The notes under the pieces were generated by a model that did not search any database, was not told where the DNA came from, and saw only the letters and a program-made list of their open reading frames with translations. DNA of 64,000 bases from Dysgonomonas sp. 521 (GTDB taxonomy: Bacteria > Bacteroidota > Bacteroidia > Bacteroidales > Dysgonomonadaceae), in assembly GCF_010501055.1 (NCBI RefSeq), contig NZ_QVMO01000003.1, forward strand, positions 1 to 64,000. The letters are read 5' to 3'. Positions 42,661-50,577 of this stretch are shown here, piece by piece. Every line of letters begins with the position of its first letter. Position 1 is the stretch's first letter. The translations under genes were made by a program, and so were the position numbers.

Positions 42661-43335
42661 ATGAATAAAATAATAAATACAACAAATCTAGCGAGCCAAT
42701 TCCTCCCCTCCGGGGAGGCAAGGAGGGGCCGGATCCTCATATTCGACAATTACGACTCTTTCACATACAATCTGGTGCATCTGGTCAAAGAACTCGGATA
42801 TACAGATGTGGATGTATATAGAAATGACAAAATAGCACTCGAAGATATCGCTAAATATGATAAAATAATCCTTTCACCGGGTCCGGGTATCCCTTCCGAA
42901 GCGGGTTTGCTCCTACCTCTGATAAAAGAATATGCAGGAAAGAAACCTATGCTGGGTGTATGCTTGGGACATCAGGCAATAGGAGAAGCTTTCGGTGCAA
43001 AACTAAGAAATCTGGAAGACGTCTATCACGGTGTAGCCACACAGATAATGATAAACGAAACGGATTACATCTTCGATGGATTAGATAATTGCATGGAAGC
43101 AGGCCGCTATCATTCATGGATAGTAGATACAGAAAATTTACCCGATTGTCTTGAGGTAACAGCCACAGATAGGAACGGACAGATAATGGCTTTGCGACAT
43201 AAGGAATATGACATCCATGGAGTTCAATTTCATCCTGAGTCCGTTTTAACTCCTGCCGGAGAAACAATCGTAAAGAATTTTTTAAAAGCGACCCCTCCAA
43301 CCTCCCCAAAGGGGAGGCTTAGAGCAAAGCCATGA
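42661..43335 (+). CDS. trpG: Anthranilate synthase component II, with repeat-derived ends
   Basis: 224 aa. A class I glutamine amidotransferase supplying ammonia to TrpE. The catalytic Cys101 is in MLGVCLGHQAIG, the oxyanion block is SPGPGIPSEAG, and the His-x-Glu pair is in HGVQFHPESV. Normal relatives begin at about RILIFDNYDSFTYN (residue 24). The first 23 residues here are coded by a palindromic C-rich repeat (CCTCCCC/GGGGAGG, 42702-42718), and the last 16 (KATPPTSPKGRLRAKP) by another copy (43301-43317). No in-frame ATG, GTG or TTG exists after the first repeat, so the extension seems to be translated. Confidence 0.93.
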   Translation: MNKIINTTNLASQFLPSGEARRGRILIFDNYDSFTYNLVHLVKELGYTDVDVYRNDKIALEDIAKYDKIILSPGPGIPSEAGLLLPLIKEYAGKKPMLGVCLGHQAIGEAFGAKLRNLEDVYHGVATQIMINETDYIFDGLDNCMEAGRYHSWIVDTENLPDCLEVTATDRNGQIMALRHKEYDIHGVQFHPESVLTPAGETIVKNFLKATPPTSPKGRLRAKP

Positions 43336-43420
43336 ATATAAAGAAAACAATTATTAACCAATACCCTCTTTGTAAGTCCCCCTCCGGGGGATTGAGGGGG
43401 CCAAGCTAAATATAAAAATC

Positions 43421-44782
43421 ATGAACAAGAAAATTTTATTAAGCGAAAACGACATCCCAAGAAGCTGGTATAACATTGTGGCGGATATGAAAAACAAACC
43501 GCTGCCCCCTCTTCATCCGGCGACAAAGAAACCATTGGAAGTAAGCGATCTGGAGCCAATATTTGCAACAGAGCTTGCCAAACAAGAATTGAATAGTACC
43601 GACCGTTGGATAGAAATCCCTGAACCGATAAGGGAACTATACAAAAATTACCGTCCTACTCCACTTGTACGGGCTTATGGGCTAGAAAAAGCGCTGGACA
43701 CTCCTGCTCATATCTATTTCAAGAATGAAAGCGTAAGCCCTGTAGGCTCGCACAAACTGAACTCGGCCATAGCACAGGCGTATTACTGTAAAGAGCAGGG
43801 GATAACTAATATTACCACCGAAACCGGTGCAGGACAATGGGGAGCAGCCTTATCATATGCGGCGAATCACTTTGGTTTGGATTTGGCGGTTTATATGGTA
43901 AAGATAAGCTATCATCAAAAACCTTACCGCCGTTCTATCATGCAGACATACGGCGCAGAGGTTATAGCTTCGCCAAGTATGAGTACCAAAGCCGGACGTA
44001 AAATTATTACAGATAATCCTACCTATCAGGGAAGCCTCGGAACAGCCATTTCGGAAGCTATAGAACTGGCACTGAATACACCAAACTGTAAATATACCTT
44101 AGGCAGCGTATTGAATCATGTGTCGCTTCACCAAACCATCATCGGGCTGGAAGCAGAGAAGCAGATGGAGATAGCCGGAGAATATCCGGATGTAGTAATC
44201 GGCTGCTTCGGCGGAGGTTCCAATTTTTCGGGTATTACGTTCCCGTTCCTGCGTCATAAGCTGACCGAAGGTAAAGATGTGCGCCTCGTTGCGGCAGAAC
44301 CGGCATCATGCCCTAAACTAACACGAGGTAAATTTGAGTACGACTACGGCGACGAAGCCGGATATACGCCACTACTTCCGATGTACACGCTGGGTCACAA
44401 TTTTGCACCGGCAAATATTCATGCAGGAGGACTTCGCTATCATGGTGCGGGAACCATTGTCAGCCAACTGAAAAAAGACGGATATATTGAGGCCGTAGAT
44501 GTGAAACAACTCGATACATTCGAAGCAGCGTTACTATTCGCCAAGGCAGAAGGTATAATTCCGGCGCCCGAATCATCACATGCTATATATGCAGCTATCC
44601 AGGAAGCATTGAAGGCAAAAGAAGAAGGCAGGCAAAAAACAATCCTGTTCAACCTCTCCGGGCATGGGCTTATAGATATGGCAGCTTATGACCGTTATTT
44701 CGATGGCGAACTGTCTAATCATGCACTATCGGATGAAGAAATAGCCAAAACAACTGAAACATTGGAGAAATTGGCACCCTAA
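43421..44782 (+). CDS. trpB2: TrpB2-type tryptophan synthase beta-like protein
   Basis: 453 aa, of the longer TrpB2 class. Lys112 in PVGSHKLNSAIAQ is the PLP lysine; ETGAGQWGAALSYA and CFGGGSNFSG follow, and NLSGHGLIDMAAYDRYF near the end is typical of TrpB2. TrpB2 proteins make tryptophan from serine and indole without needing TrpA, or salvage indole. Its presence beside trpB1 in one operon is common in parts of this phylum. It is preceded by a C-rich palindrome (about 43376-43400). Confidence 0.93.
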   Translation: MNKKILLSENDIPRSWYNIVADMKNKPLPPLHPATKKPLEVSDLEPIFATELAKQELNSTDRWIEIPEPIRELYKNYRPTPLVRAYGLEKALDTPAHIYFKNESVSPVGSHKLNSAIAQAYYCKEQGITNITTETGAGQWGAALSYAANHFGLDLAVYMVKISYHQKPYRRSIMQTYGAEVIASPSMSTKAGRKIITDNPTYQGSLGTAISEAIELALNTPNCKYTLGSVLNHVSLHQTIIGLEAEKQMEIAGEYPDVVIGCFGGGSNFSGITFPFLRHKLTEGKDVRLVAAEPASCPKLTRGKFEYDYGDEAGYTPLLPMYTLGHNFAPANIHAGGLRYHGAGTIVSQLKKDGYIEAVDVKQLDTFEAALLFAKAEGIIPAPESSHAIYAAIQEALKAKEEGRQKTILFNLSGHGLIDMAAYDRYFDGELSNHALSDEEIAKTTETLEKLAP

Positions 44783-44857
44783 TCCCCCGAAGGGGGACTT
44801 TTGTCACCATTAATATAGATTTAAAACATAGAATAATTTAAAATACCCTCACATAAG

Positions 44858-44873
44858 CCTCCCCCTGGGGAGG
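44858..44873 (+). repeat. CCTCCCC/GGGGAGG palindrome before trpD
   Basis: CCTCCCC (44858-44864) and GGGGAGG (44867-44873) are separated by CT. The palindrome adjoins the trpD start; other copies lie inside trpG (42702, 43301) and after trpE and trpB2. Confidence 0.75.
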
Positions 44874-44888
44874 TTGGAGGGGCTGCTT

Positions 44889-45887
44889 ATGAAACAAATA
44901 CTAAACAGGCTTTTTGAACATCAACACCTCAACCGTGACGAAGCAAAAGAAATACTGACAACAATGGCTGCCGGAGAATATAACGATTCTGAGATAGCGG
45001 CATTTATCAGTGTTTTCCTGATGCGGAGTATCAGTGTTGATGAGTTTCTGGGATTCTCAGATGCCTTGCTCGATTTGCGGGCAAATGTAGACGCGCTTGC
45101 TGCCTACAACCCTATCGATATAGTAGGAACAGGTGGAGATAACAAAAATACATTCAATATTTCTACACTGGCGTGCTTTGTAGTAGCAGCATCGGGCTAT
45201 AAAGTAGCCAAACATGGGAATTATGGGGCTACCTCTGTCAGTGGTGCATCCAATGTGATGGAGCAACATGGAGTGAAGTTCACGTCGGATGTAAGCAAGT
45301 TGGAAGAATCTTTGGATAAAACCAATATTGCATATATGCATGCTCCCTTGTTCAACAATGCGTTGAAAGTGGTTGCACCTGTCCGTAAAGCATTAGGAGT
45401 GCGTACATTCTTTAATATGCTGGGGCCTGTGGTAAATCCGATAAGGCCAAAACGCACTGTTCTGGGTGTTTTCAACCTGAAAATGGCTCGTCTGTATTTC
45501 TATATGTATCAGCAGACCGACGTAGATTATTCGATTGTACACAGTCTGGATGGATACGATGAGATATCTTTAACCAGCGAATTCAAAATAATTAATAAAT
45601 TTGAAGAAAAGATATACAGTCCCGAACAGGTTGGATTAGAACGCTGCACCGAAATAGAACTGGACGGAGGAACTACGCCTGAAGATGCCTCAAAGATATT
45701 TGATAACGTAATCAGCAATACAGCCTCCAAAGCTCAGAAGAATGCAGTAATAGCAAATGCTGCGGCAGCTATTCAGACCATCAATCCCGCTATGTCATTC
45801 GAGGATAGCATAATACAGGCACGCGAAACAATTGAAAGCGGACGGCTGAAAGAGACATTTTTGAAGTTTCTGGAATTGAATACATAG
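44889..45887 (+). CDS. trpD: Anthranilate phosphoribosyltransferase
   Basis: 332 aa from the ATG at 44889 (MKQILNRLFEHQHLNRDEA). The frame is open from an earlier TTG that overlaps a palindrome; that start is not used here. The family blocks are VGTGGDNKNTFNISTLA (PRPP site), KHGNYGATSVSGASNVME and FNMLGPVVNPIRPKR. It attaches phosphoribose to anthranilate. It is the last gene before the terminator and MITE that divide the trp locus. Confidence 0.95.
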   Translation: MKQILNRLFEHQHLNRDEAKEILTTMAAGEYNDSEIAAFISVFLMRSISVDEFLGFSDALLDLRANVDALAAYNPIDIVGTGGDNKNTFNISTLACFVVAASGYKVAKHGNYGATSVSGASNVMEQHGVKFTSDVSKLEESLDKTNIAYMHAPLFNNALKVVAPVRKALGVRTFFNMLGPVVNPIRPKRTVLGVFNLKMARLYFYMYQQTDVDYSIVHSLDGYDEISLTSEFKIINKFEEKIYSPEQVGLERCTEIELDGGTTPEDASKIFDNVISNTASKAQKNAVIANAAAAIQTINPAMSFEDSIIQARETIESGRLKETFLKFLELNT

Positions 45888-45977
45888 AGCCCGTTTAAAT
45901 TTTAGCGAAAATTTTTATTACAGGTTCGGAGCAATAGTTCTTAGCATTTTTTTAGCTTACTTTTGTCTTGTTAAAAT

Positions 45978-46003
45978 AAAGTCGTCTCGACTTTTTATTT
46001 TTT
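45978..46003 (+). terminator. Terminator after trpD
   Basis: AAAGTCG (45978-45984) and CGACTTT (45988-45994) with a 3-nt loop, then TTATTTTTT. A weaker, longer inverted repeat TTTTTACCAC...GTGGTAAAAA (46000-46073) follows. This would end transcripts coming from the trp promoter. Confidence 0.75.
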
Positions 46004-46097
46004 ACCACAGAGTAAAAGGAGTTTCTTGTCTTTTAAAGCGAAATTGAATACTCTTTTTACCCCGTGGTAAAAAAATCAAGATGAGTTCAATAATTAT

Positions 46098-46316
46098 TAG
46101 AGTTTATATTCAATAAAAGAGTAAGATGCATATTTTTAGGAGTTTTAGTTGCCACGACTTTCAAGTCGTGGATAATAATACAGATAGAAAACGACTTTAG
46201 TCAAAACATTTTGGCTAAAGCCATTATCTGATTAGACTATTATCCTCCAGCTAAAGCAGGAGGCAATTAAATCACAGAGAATAAACCATATATAATCTTA
46301 TTGAATATAAACTCTA
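46098..46316 (-). mobile_element. 219-bp MITE-like element, copy B
   Basis: Same 19-bp termini and length as copy A (8789-9007), opposite orientation. By my reading only one position differs: the CCTCCTGC hairpin has an A/T change in its second arm. It lies in the trp locus between the trpD terminator and the MFS gene, 37 nt before that gene's ATG. Confidence 0.85.
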
Positions 46317-46352
46317 TTCTTTTTAGGCACAGCATTTTCGTTATTTTAATTT

Positions 46353-47534
46353 ATGACATTGGAACAGACTTATTTATCTAAGGCATCTAATAGCCGTATC
46401 AGGCTGGCAATCTTTTGCCTGTACTTCTGCACAGGTATATGTTTTTCGAGTTGGGCAAGCCGTATTCCCGATATCAAGACCACATTGGGACTAGGCGATG
46501 CTGCATGGGGAACCATACTGTTGATGATTCCTATCGGGCAGATATGCGGAATGACAATCTCCGGGCTGGTCATATCGAAAGTCGGCAGCAAAAAGATTTT
46601 GCCCTTCGCCCTGTTGGGTTATGTCATTGCTTTATTGTTCATCGGATTATCCTCTACAGAATATGCCCTGATTATAAGCCTGATTGTATTCGGATTCTTT
46701 GGTAACTTCTGTAATATATCCATCAATACACAGGCAGTCAGTCTGGAAGCAGCTTATAACAAACCCATTATGGCATCTTTTCACGGCGGATGGAGCCTTG
46801 CCGGGTTAGCTGGGGCTTCCGTGGGATTGTTAATGGCATCACTACATCTTTTGCCCATCTATCATTTTTGCATTATTGGGTCAGTGGTTATTATCACACT
46901 CATTATAAACAAACAGTATCTTCAGCCTGATGTAAAAAAGGAAAAAGACCCTACAGATATTGCCGCTAAAAAGAAAAACAAGCCTGAAACATTTTTATTC
47001 CTGCTGGGTATTGTCGCATTCTGCGGAATGGCCGCCGAAGGTGCAATGGCCGACTGGAGCGGGTTGTACCTGATAGATGTGGTAGGCACACCGAAGCATT
47101 TAGCACCAATAGGATTGGCCGCCTATATGGTAACAATGGCATCGGGACGGTTCCTGATAGACAAAGCAACGCAAAAATGGGGAAGACGGCGTGTTGTGCA
47201 GGCGGGAGGAATTCTGATAGCAACCGGATTGTTTGCGGCGGTGGCATTCCCTCATTTTATTACGGTTATTATCGCCTTTATGATTATTGGATTCGGCACT
47301 GCCGGCATTGTACCTACAATATATAGCATTGCCGGGCAAAGAACTAGAATATCTACAAGTATTGCGCTTACTATCGTATCCAGCGTGAGCTTCCTCGGAT
47401 TCCTGATGGGGCCGCCACTGATCGGTTATATTGCCAGTGCGACTAATCTGCGGTATTCTTACGCGCTTATCGGATTGTTCGGCATTTGCATAGTAGTACT
47501 TGCTTCTATGATAAAAGTGTTTAGGAAAGAATAA
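46353..47534 (+). CDS. MFS transporter (YbjJ-like)
   Basis: 393 aa with about twelve membrane helices. SSWASRIPDIKTTLGL at the start and GLVISKVGSKKILPF at the helix 2-3 loop match the major facilitator family, most like the E. coli YbjJ group. A charged loop (KKEKDPTDIAAKKKNK) separates the halves. It is 14 nt before trpC, so it may be in the second trp transcript and could export or import an aromatic compound, which is inference from position. No promoter was seen between it and the MITE. Confidence 0.83.
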   Translation: MTLEQTYLSKASNSRIRLAIFCLYFCTGICFSSWASRIPDIKTTLGLGDAAWGTILLMIPIGQICGMTISGLVISKVGSKKILPFALLGYVIALLFIGLSSTEYALIISLIVFGFFGNFCNISINTQAVSLEAAYNKPIMASFHGGWSLAGLAGASVGLLMASLHLLPIYHFCIIGSVVIITLIINKQYLQPDVKKEKDPTDIAAKKKNKPETFLFLLGIVAFCGMAAEGAMADWSGLYLIDVVGTPKHLAPIGLAAYMVTMASGRFLIDKATQKWGRRRVVQAGGILIATGLFAAVAFPHFITVIIAFMIIGFGTAGIVPTIYSIAGQRTRISTSIALTIVSSVSFLGFLMGPPLIGYIASATNLRYSYALIGLFGICIVVLASMIKVFRKE

Positions 47535-47548
47535 ATATCAAACAGAAT

Positions 47549-48334
47549 ATGACTAACATCTTAGATAAAATCGTTGCCAACAAAAAGCTGGAAATAGAAA
47601 AGCAAAAAGGTATCATCCCTCTTGCTGAATTAGAAAAACAGATAACGAATGTGCCAAAAACTCTTTCTTTCAGGGATGCTCTGAAAAATTCCAAAACTGG
47701 TATTATTGCCGAGTTTAAGCGCCGCTCACCTTCCCGCGACTGGATATTTAAAGATGCCCGTGTTGAGGATGTTATTCCTCTCTATTCAGTGAATGGAGCC
47801 AGCGCTATATCTGTACTTACCGATATGGACTTCTTTGGGGGTGAACTGGCGGATCTGGAATTAGCCCGCAGCCTTACAAAAACACCTCTGCTACGAAAAG
47901 ATTTCGTCATAGATGAATACCAGCTTTATCAGGCTAAAGTATCGGGAGCCAGTGCTATATTACTTATAGCATCGGCGCTGACTGTAGCCGAAACGAGGCA
48001 ACTGGCACAAAAAGCAAAAGAACTGAATCTTGACGTCCTGCTCGAAATACATAACGAACGGGAGTCTGGCCATATCAATGATAATGTAGACGTTGTAGGC
48101 GTGAATAACCGCAATCTGGGTACATTCGTTACCGATGTCCAAATATCATTTGATTTAGTAGATAAGATACCCTCCGATTTTGTAAAAATATCAGAAAGCG
48201 GTATTTCGCAACCTCAGACAGTTATCGACCTTCAACAAGCAGGATACCAGGGATTCCTGATGGGGGAAAACTTTATGAAGACAAATAATCCGGGCAAAGC
48301 CTTGGAGGATTTTATAAAGCAATTACTGATATGA
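47549..48334 (+). CDS. trpC: Indole-3-glycerol phosphate synthase
   Basis: 261 aa. A TIM barrel that closes the indole ring. Seen are FKRRSPSRDWI (catalytic Lys region), SVLTDMDFFGG, LLRKDFVIDEYQ, LLEIHNERE, VGVNNRNLGTF and KISESGI. It has TrpC alone and not the TrpC-TrpF fusion. The stop overlaps the next start by 4 nt (ATGA). Confidence 0.95.
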   Translation: MTNILDKIVANKKLEIEKQKGIIPLAELEKQITNVPKTLSFRDALKNSKTGIIAEFKRRSPSRDWIFKDARVEDVIPLYSVNGASAISVLTDMDFFGGELADLELARSLTKTPLLRKDFVIDEYQLYQAKVSGASAILLIASALTVAETRQLAQKAKELNLDVLLEIHNERESGHINDNVDVVGVNNRNLGTFVTDVQISFDLVDKIPSDFVKISESGISQPQTVIDLQQAGYQGFLMGENFMKTNNPGKALEDFIKQLLI

Positions 48335-48972
48335 TATACGCAGCAGATAACATAGAAAAAACAACAAAGAAACTACATAAGTCTTTCAAGGCAAACTCTT
48401 CTTATGAAGGTATGAACGAGGATATTGATTTTATCTTTAGTTGCGCTTTACATAAGAAACAGAGTGTCTGGTATACGGCTGTGGATGAGTTGTTTTGGCT
48501 GGCTACAGTTTCTGTTGGTATACAAAGCAGAATGCTGGATGTTATGAAAAGAGGTAAGGCTCATGAAAAATTTAATATAACATGCTCTGCTTTGCTAAAA
48601 TACAAAGGCGTACCCATCGACCGGGATTTTATCAAACAAATATTGGAACTAGCCATTATAGATAAAAGCAAAAGGGTTAAAATATTCGGAGCACAGGTTG
48701 CTGACAAACTGAATTTCTATGAGTTGGCAGATCTGATAAAAACCGAAATGGAAAATGCCACTGATGAGGAAGTAAAAGAATGCTTGTCGCAGGATTACAT
48801 TTTTCTTACCAAAGGATATTATATTGAAAAAAAAGGTGACAGGAGAAGTCTGCATTATCGGACAGGATTTCGCAGCATTGATGAAAATATAGAAGAATCC
48901 CGTCTGCATGAGTGGGTATTGGAAGAATTGAAGGATTATGACAGAATGAAGGACTTATATTTTAATAAATAG
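48331..48972 (+). CDS. Unknown helical protein between trpC and trpF
   Basis: 213 aa, mostly helix-forming and charged (for example ILELAIIDKSKRVKIFGAQVADKL and KTEMENATDEEVKECLSQD), perhaps a short HEAT-like repeat protein. It is not a recognised trp enzyme. It starts in the last codons of trpC (4-nt overlap) and trpF begins one base after its stop, so all three are tightly coupled. Position suggests some link with tryptophan metabolism or with protein-protein contacts, but no motif shows what. Confidence 0.6.
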   Translation: MIYAADNIEKTTKKLHKSFKANSSYEGMNEDIDFIFSCALHKKQSVWYTAVDELFWLATVSVGIQSRMLDVMKRGKAHEKFNITCSALLKYKGVPIDRDFIKQILELAIIDKSKRVKIFGAQVADKLNFYELADLIKTEMENATDEEVKECLSQDYIFLTKGYYIEKKGDRRSLHYRTGFRSIDENIEESRLHEWVLEELKDYDRMKDLYFNK

Positions 48973-49596
48973 ATGAAAATCAAAGTCTGTGGGATGAAAT
49001 ATCCCGATAATATAAAAGAATTAAATAAGCTTCCTGTCGATTTTGCTGGGATGATTTTTTATGAAAAATCTCCCCGCTATGCGGCTAAACTGAATCCTGA
49101 GGATATCCGCGATTTATTTCGAGGAGGAAGGAAAAGGGTTGGCGTGTTTGTGAATGCCGATATGGATTATATCATACAGATGGCTGATAAGTTCAGTCTT
49201 GACCTAATTCAGCTACATGGAGATGAATCACCTGATTTTTGTAAAGAGCTGAATAAAAGAATGCCTGTCATCAAGGCTTTCAGTATTTCAGAAAGTTCGG
49301 ATTTTGAAAAGACAAAAGCATACGATGGTTTATGCGGCTATTTTTTATTCGACACTAAGACACCTCAATATGGAGGTTCAGGAAGGAAGTTCGATTGGAA
49401 TATATTGGATGAATATAAAGGCAATACTCCATTTATATTAAGCGGAGGAATATCTGTCGATGATGCGGAAACGATAAAGAATATAAAACATCCTCAGTTC
49501 TTCGGGATAGACCTAAACAGCAGGTTTGAAACAGAACCGGGACGAAAGGATATAATACTATTACAACAATTTATAAAACGATTGAAAGATGAATAG
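48973..49596 (+). CDS. trpF: Phosphoribosylanthranilate isomerase
   Basis: 207 aa. [14 protein letters not shown] at the start carries the catalytic Cys; [32 protein letters not shown] (Asp) and [13 protein letters not shown] complete the barrel. It isomerises phosphoribosylanthranilate to the ribulose form. Its last codons overlap trpA by 8 nt. Confidence 0.93.
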   Translation: MKIKVCGMKYPDNIKELNKLPVDFAGMIFYEKSPRYAAKLNPEDIRDLFRGGRKRVGVFVNADMDYIIQMADKFSLDLIQLHGDESPDFCKELNKRMPVIKAFSISESSDFEKTKAYDGLCGYFLFDTKTPQYGGSGRKFDWNILDEYKGNTPFILSGGISVDDAETIKNIKHPQFFGIDLNSRFETEPGRKDIILLQQFIKRLKDE

Positions 49597-50386
49597 AATA
49601 AAACAACTGTTTGAAAAAAAGCAAAAGAATATACTTTCCATTTATTTTACTGCCGGATTCCCCAATCTGAATGATACCTGCAACGTTATCCGCGAACTGG
49701 AAGCAAACGGCATCGACCTGATAGAGATCGGCATTCCTTTTTCGGACCCAATGGCAGACGGCCCCACTATTCAGGACAGCGGAACGATTGCCCTGCGCAA
49801 CGGTATGACTCTCAGGATTTTGCTCGAACAGCTGAAAGATATACGCAAAGACGTAACCATCCCTCTGATTATGATGGGTTATCTGAATCCAATCATGCAA
49901 TACGGGTTTGACAACTTCTGCAAAAAATGTGTCGAGATTGGGCTAGATGGTGCCATTATCCCTGATTTGCCTTTTGATGATTATATAAATGAATATAAAC
50001 CCATAGCTGATAAGTATGGCATAAAAGTAGTTATGCTGATAACTCCCGAAACATCGGACGAACGTATCCGACTGATTGACGAACATACCGATGGCTTTAT
50101 CTATATGGTTTCTTCGGCTGCCACCACCGGAGCACAGAGCAGCTTTGACGACAAAAAACAGGACTACTTCCGCAAAATAAACGGTATGAACCTGCGCAAT
50201 CCCCGTCTGATAGGATTCGGCATATCCAATAAAGCGACATTGGACGCAGCACAGGAGAATGCGAGTGGAGCTATTATCGGCAGCAAGTTTATTACCCTGC
50301 TCAAGGAAAAAGGAAACGCAAAAGATGCGGTAACGGCACTAAAAGAAGTATTGAGTAACTCAAATACTACGGAACAAGTTCCGTAG
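49589..50386 (+). CDS. trpA: Tryptophan synthase alpha chain
   Basis: 265 aa. Cleaves indole-glycerol phosphate to indole for the beta subunit. Signature [20 protein letters not shown] carries the catalytic Glu, and [12 protein letters not shown] the catalytic Asp. [13 protein letters not shown] holds the phosphate loop. The gene ends in a perfect palindrome that includes its stop codon: CTACGGAAC and GTTCCGTAG (50367-50386). The trp locus stops here. Confidence 0.95.
   Translation: MNRIKQLFEKKQKNILSIYFTAGFPNLNDTCNVIRELEANGIDLIEIGIPFSDPMADGPTIQDSGTIALRNGMTLRILLEQLKDIRKDVTIPLIMMGYLNPIMQYGFDNFCKKCVEIGLDGAIIPDLPFDDYINEYKPIADKYGIKVVMLITPETSDERIRLIDEHTDGFIYMVSSAATTGAQSSFDDKKQDYFRKINGMNLRNPRLIGFGISNKATLDAAQENASGAIIGSKFITLLKEKGNAKDAVTALKEVLSNSNTTEQVP
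50367..50386 (+). repeat. Palindrome covering the 3' end of trpA
   Basis: CTACGGAAC-AA-GTTCCGTAG, perfect, includes the TAG stop. It is followed at 50398-50441 by two more short stems (AAAAGGAT/ATCCTTTT and CCTGTTT/AAACAGG with a T-rich tail), any of which may act as terminator. Confidence 0.65.
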
Positions 50387-50533
50387 GTTGAAAGGTAAAA
50401 GGATAAATCCTTTTGCGTTGATGCCTGTTTAAAAACAGGGGTTTTCTTTTCCCACCCTTCCAGGGTTTGGGAAAATTCATCCGATGGCTTGAAAAATAAA
50501 GTAAAGGGGAATAAATATTGCATGCAAAGATTG

Positions 50534-50541
50534 TATCTTTG
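50534..50541 (+). promoter_or_regulatory. TAnnTTTG -7 box for the phosphoethanolamine transferase gene
   Basis: TATCTTTG lies 37 nt before the ATG at 50578 and inside the longer open frame, which excludes the earlier start. Confidence 0.65.
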
Positions 50542-50577
50542 CCCACTGACTTACAACACAACTCTTTATTTACAAGA

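Noticed and set aside
50518-50577. Earlier start for the phosphoethanolamine transferase
   Set aside because: The promoter box at 50534-50541 lies inside this extension, so it could not be transcribed in full.
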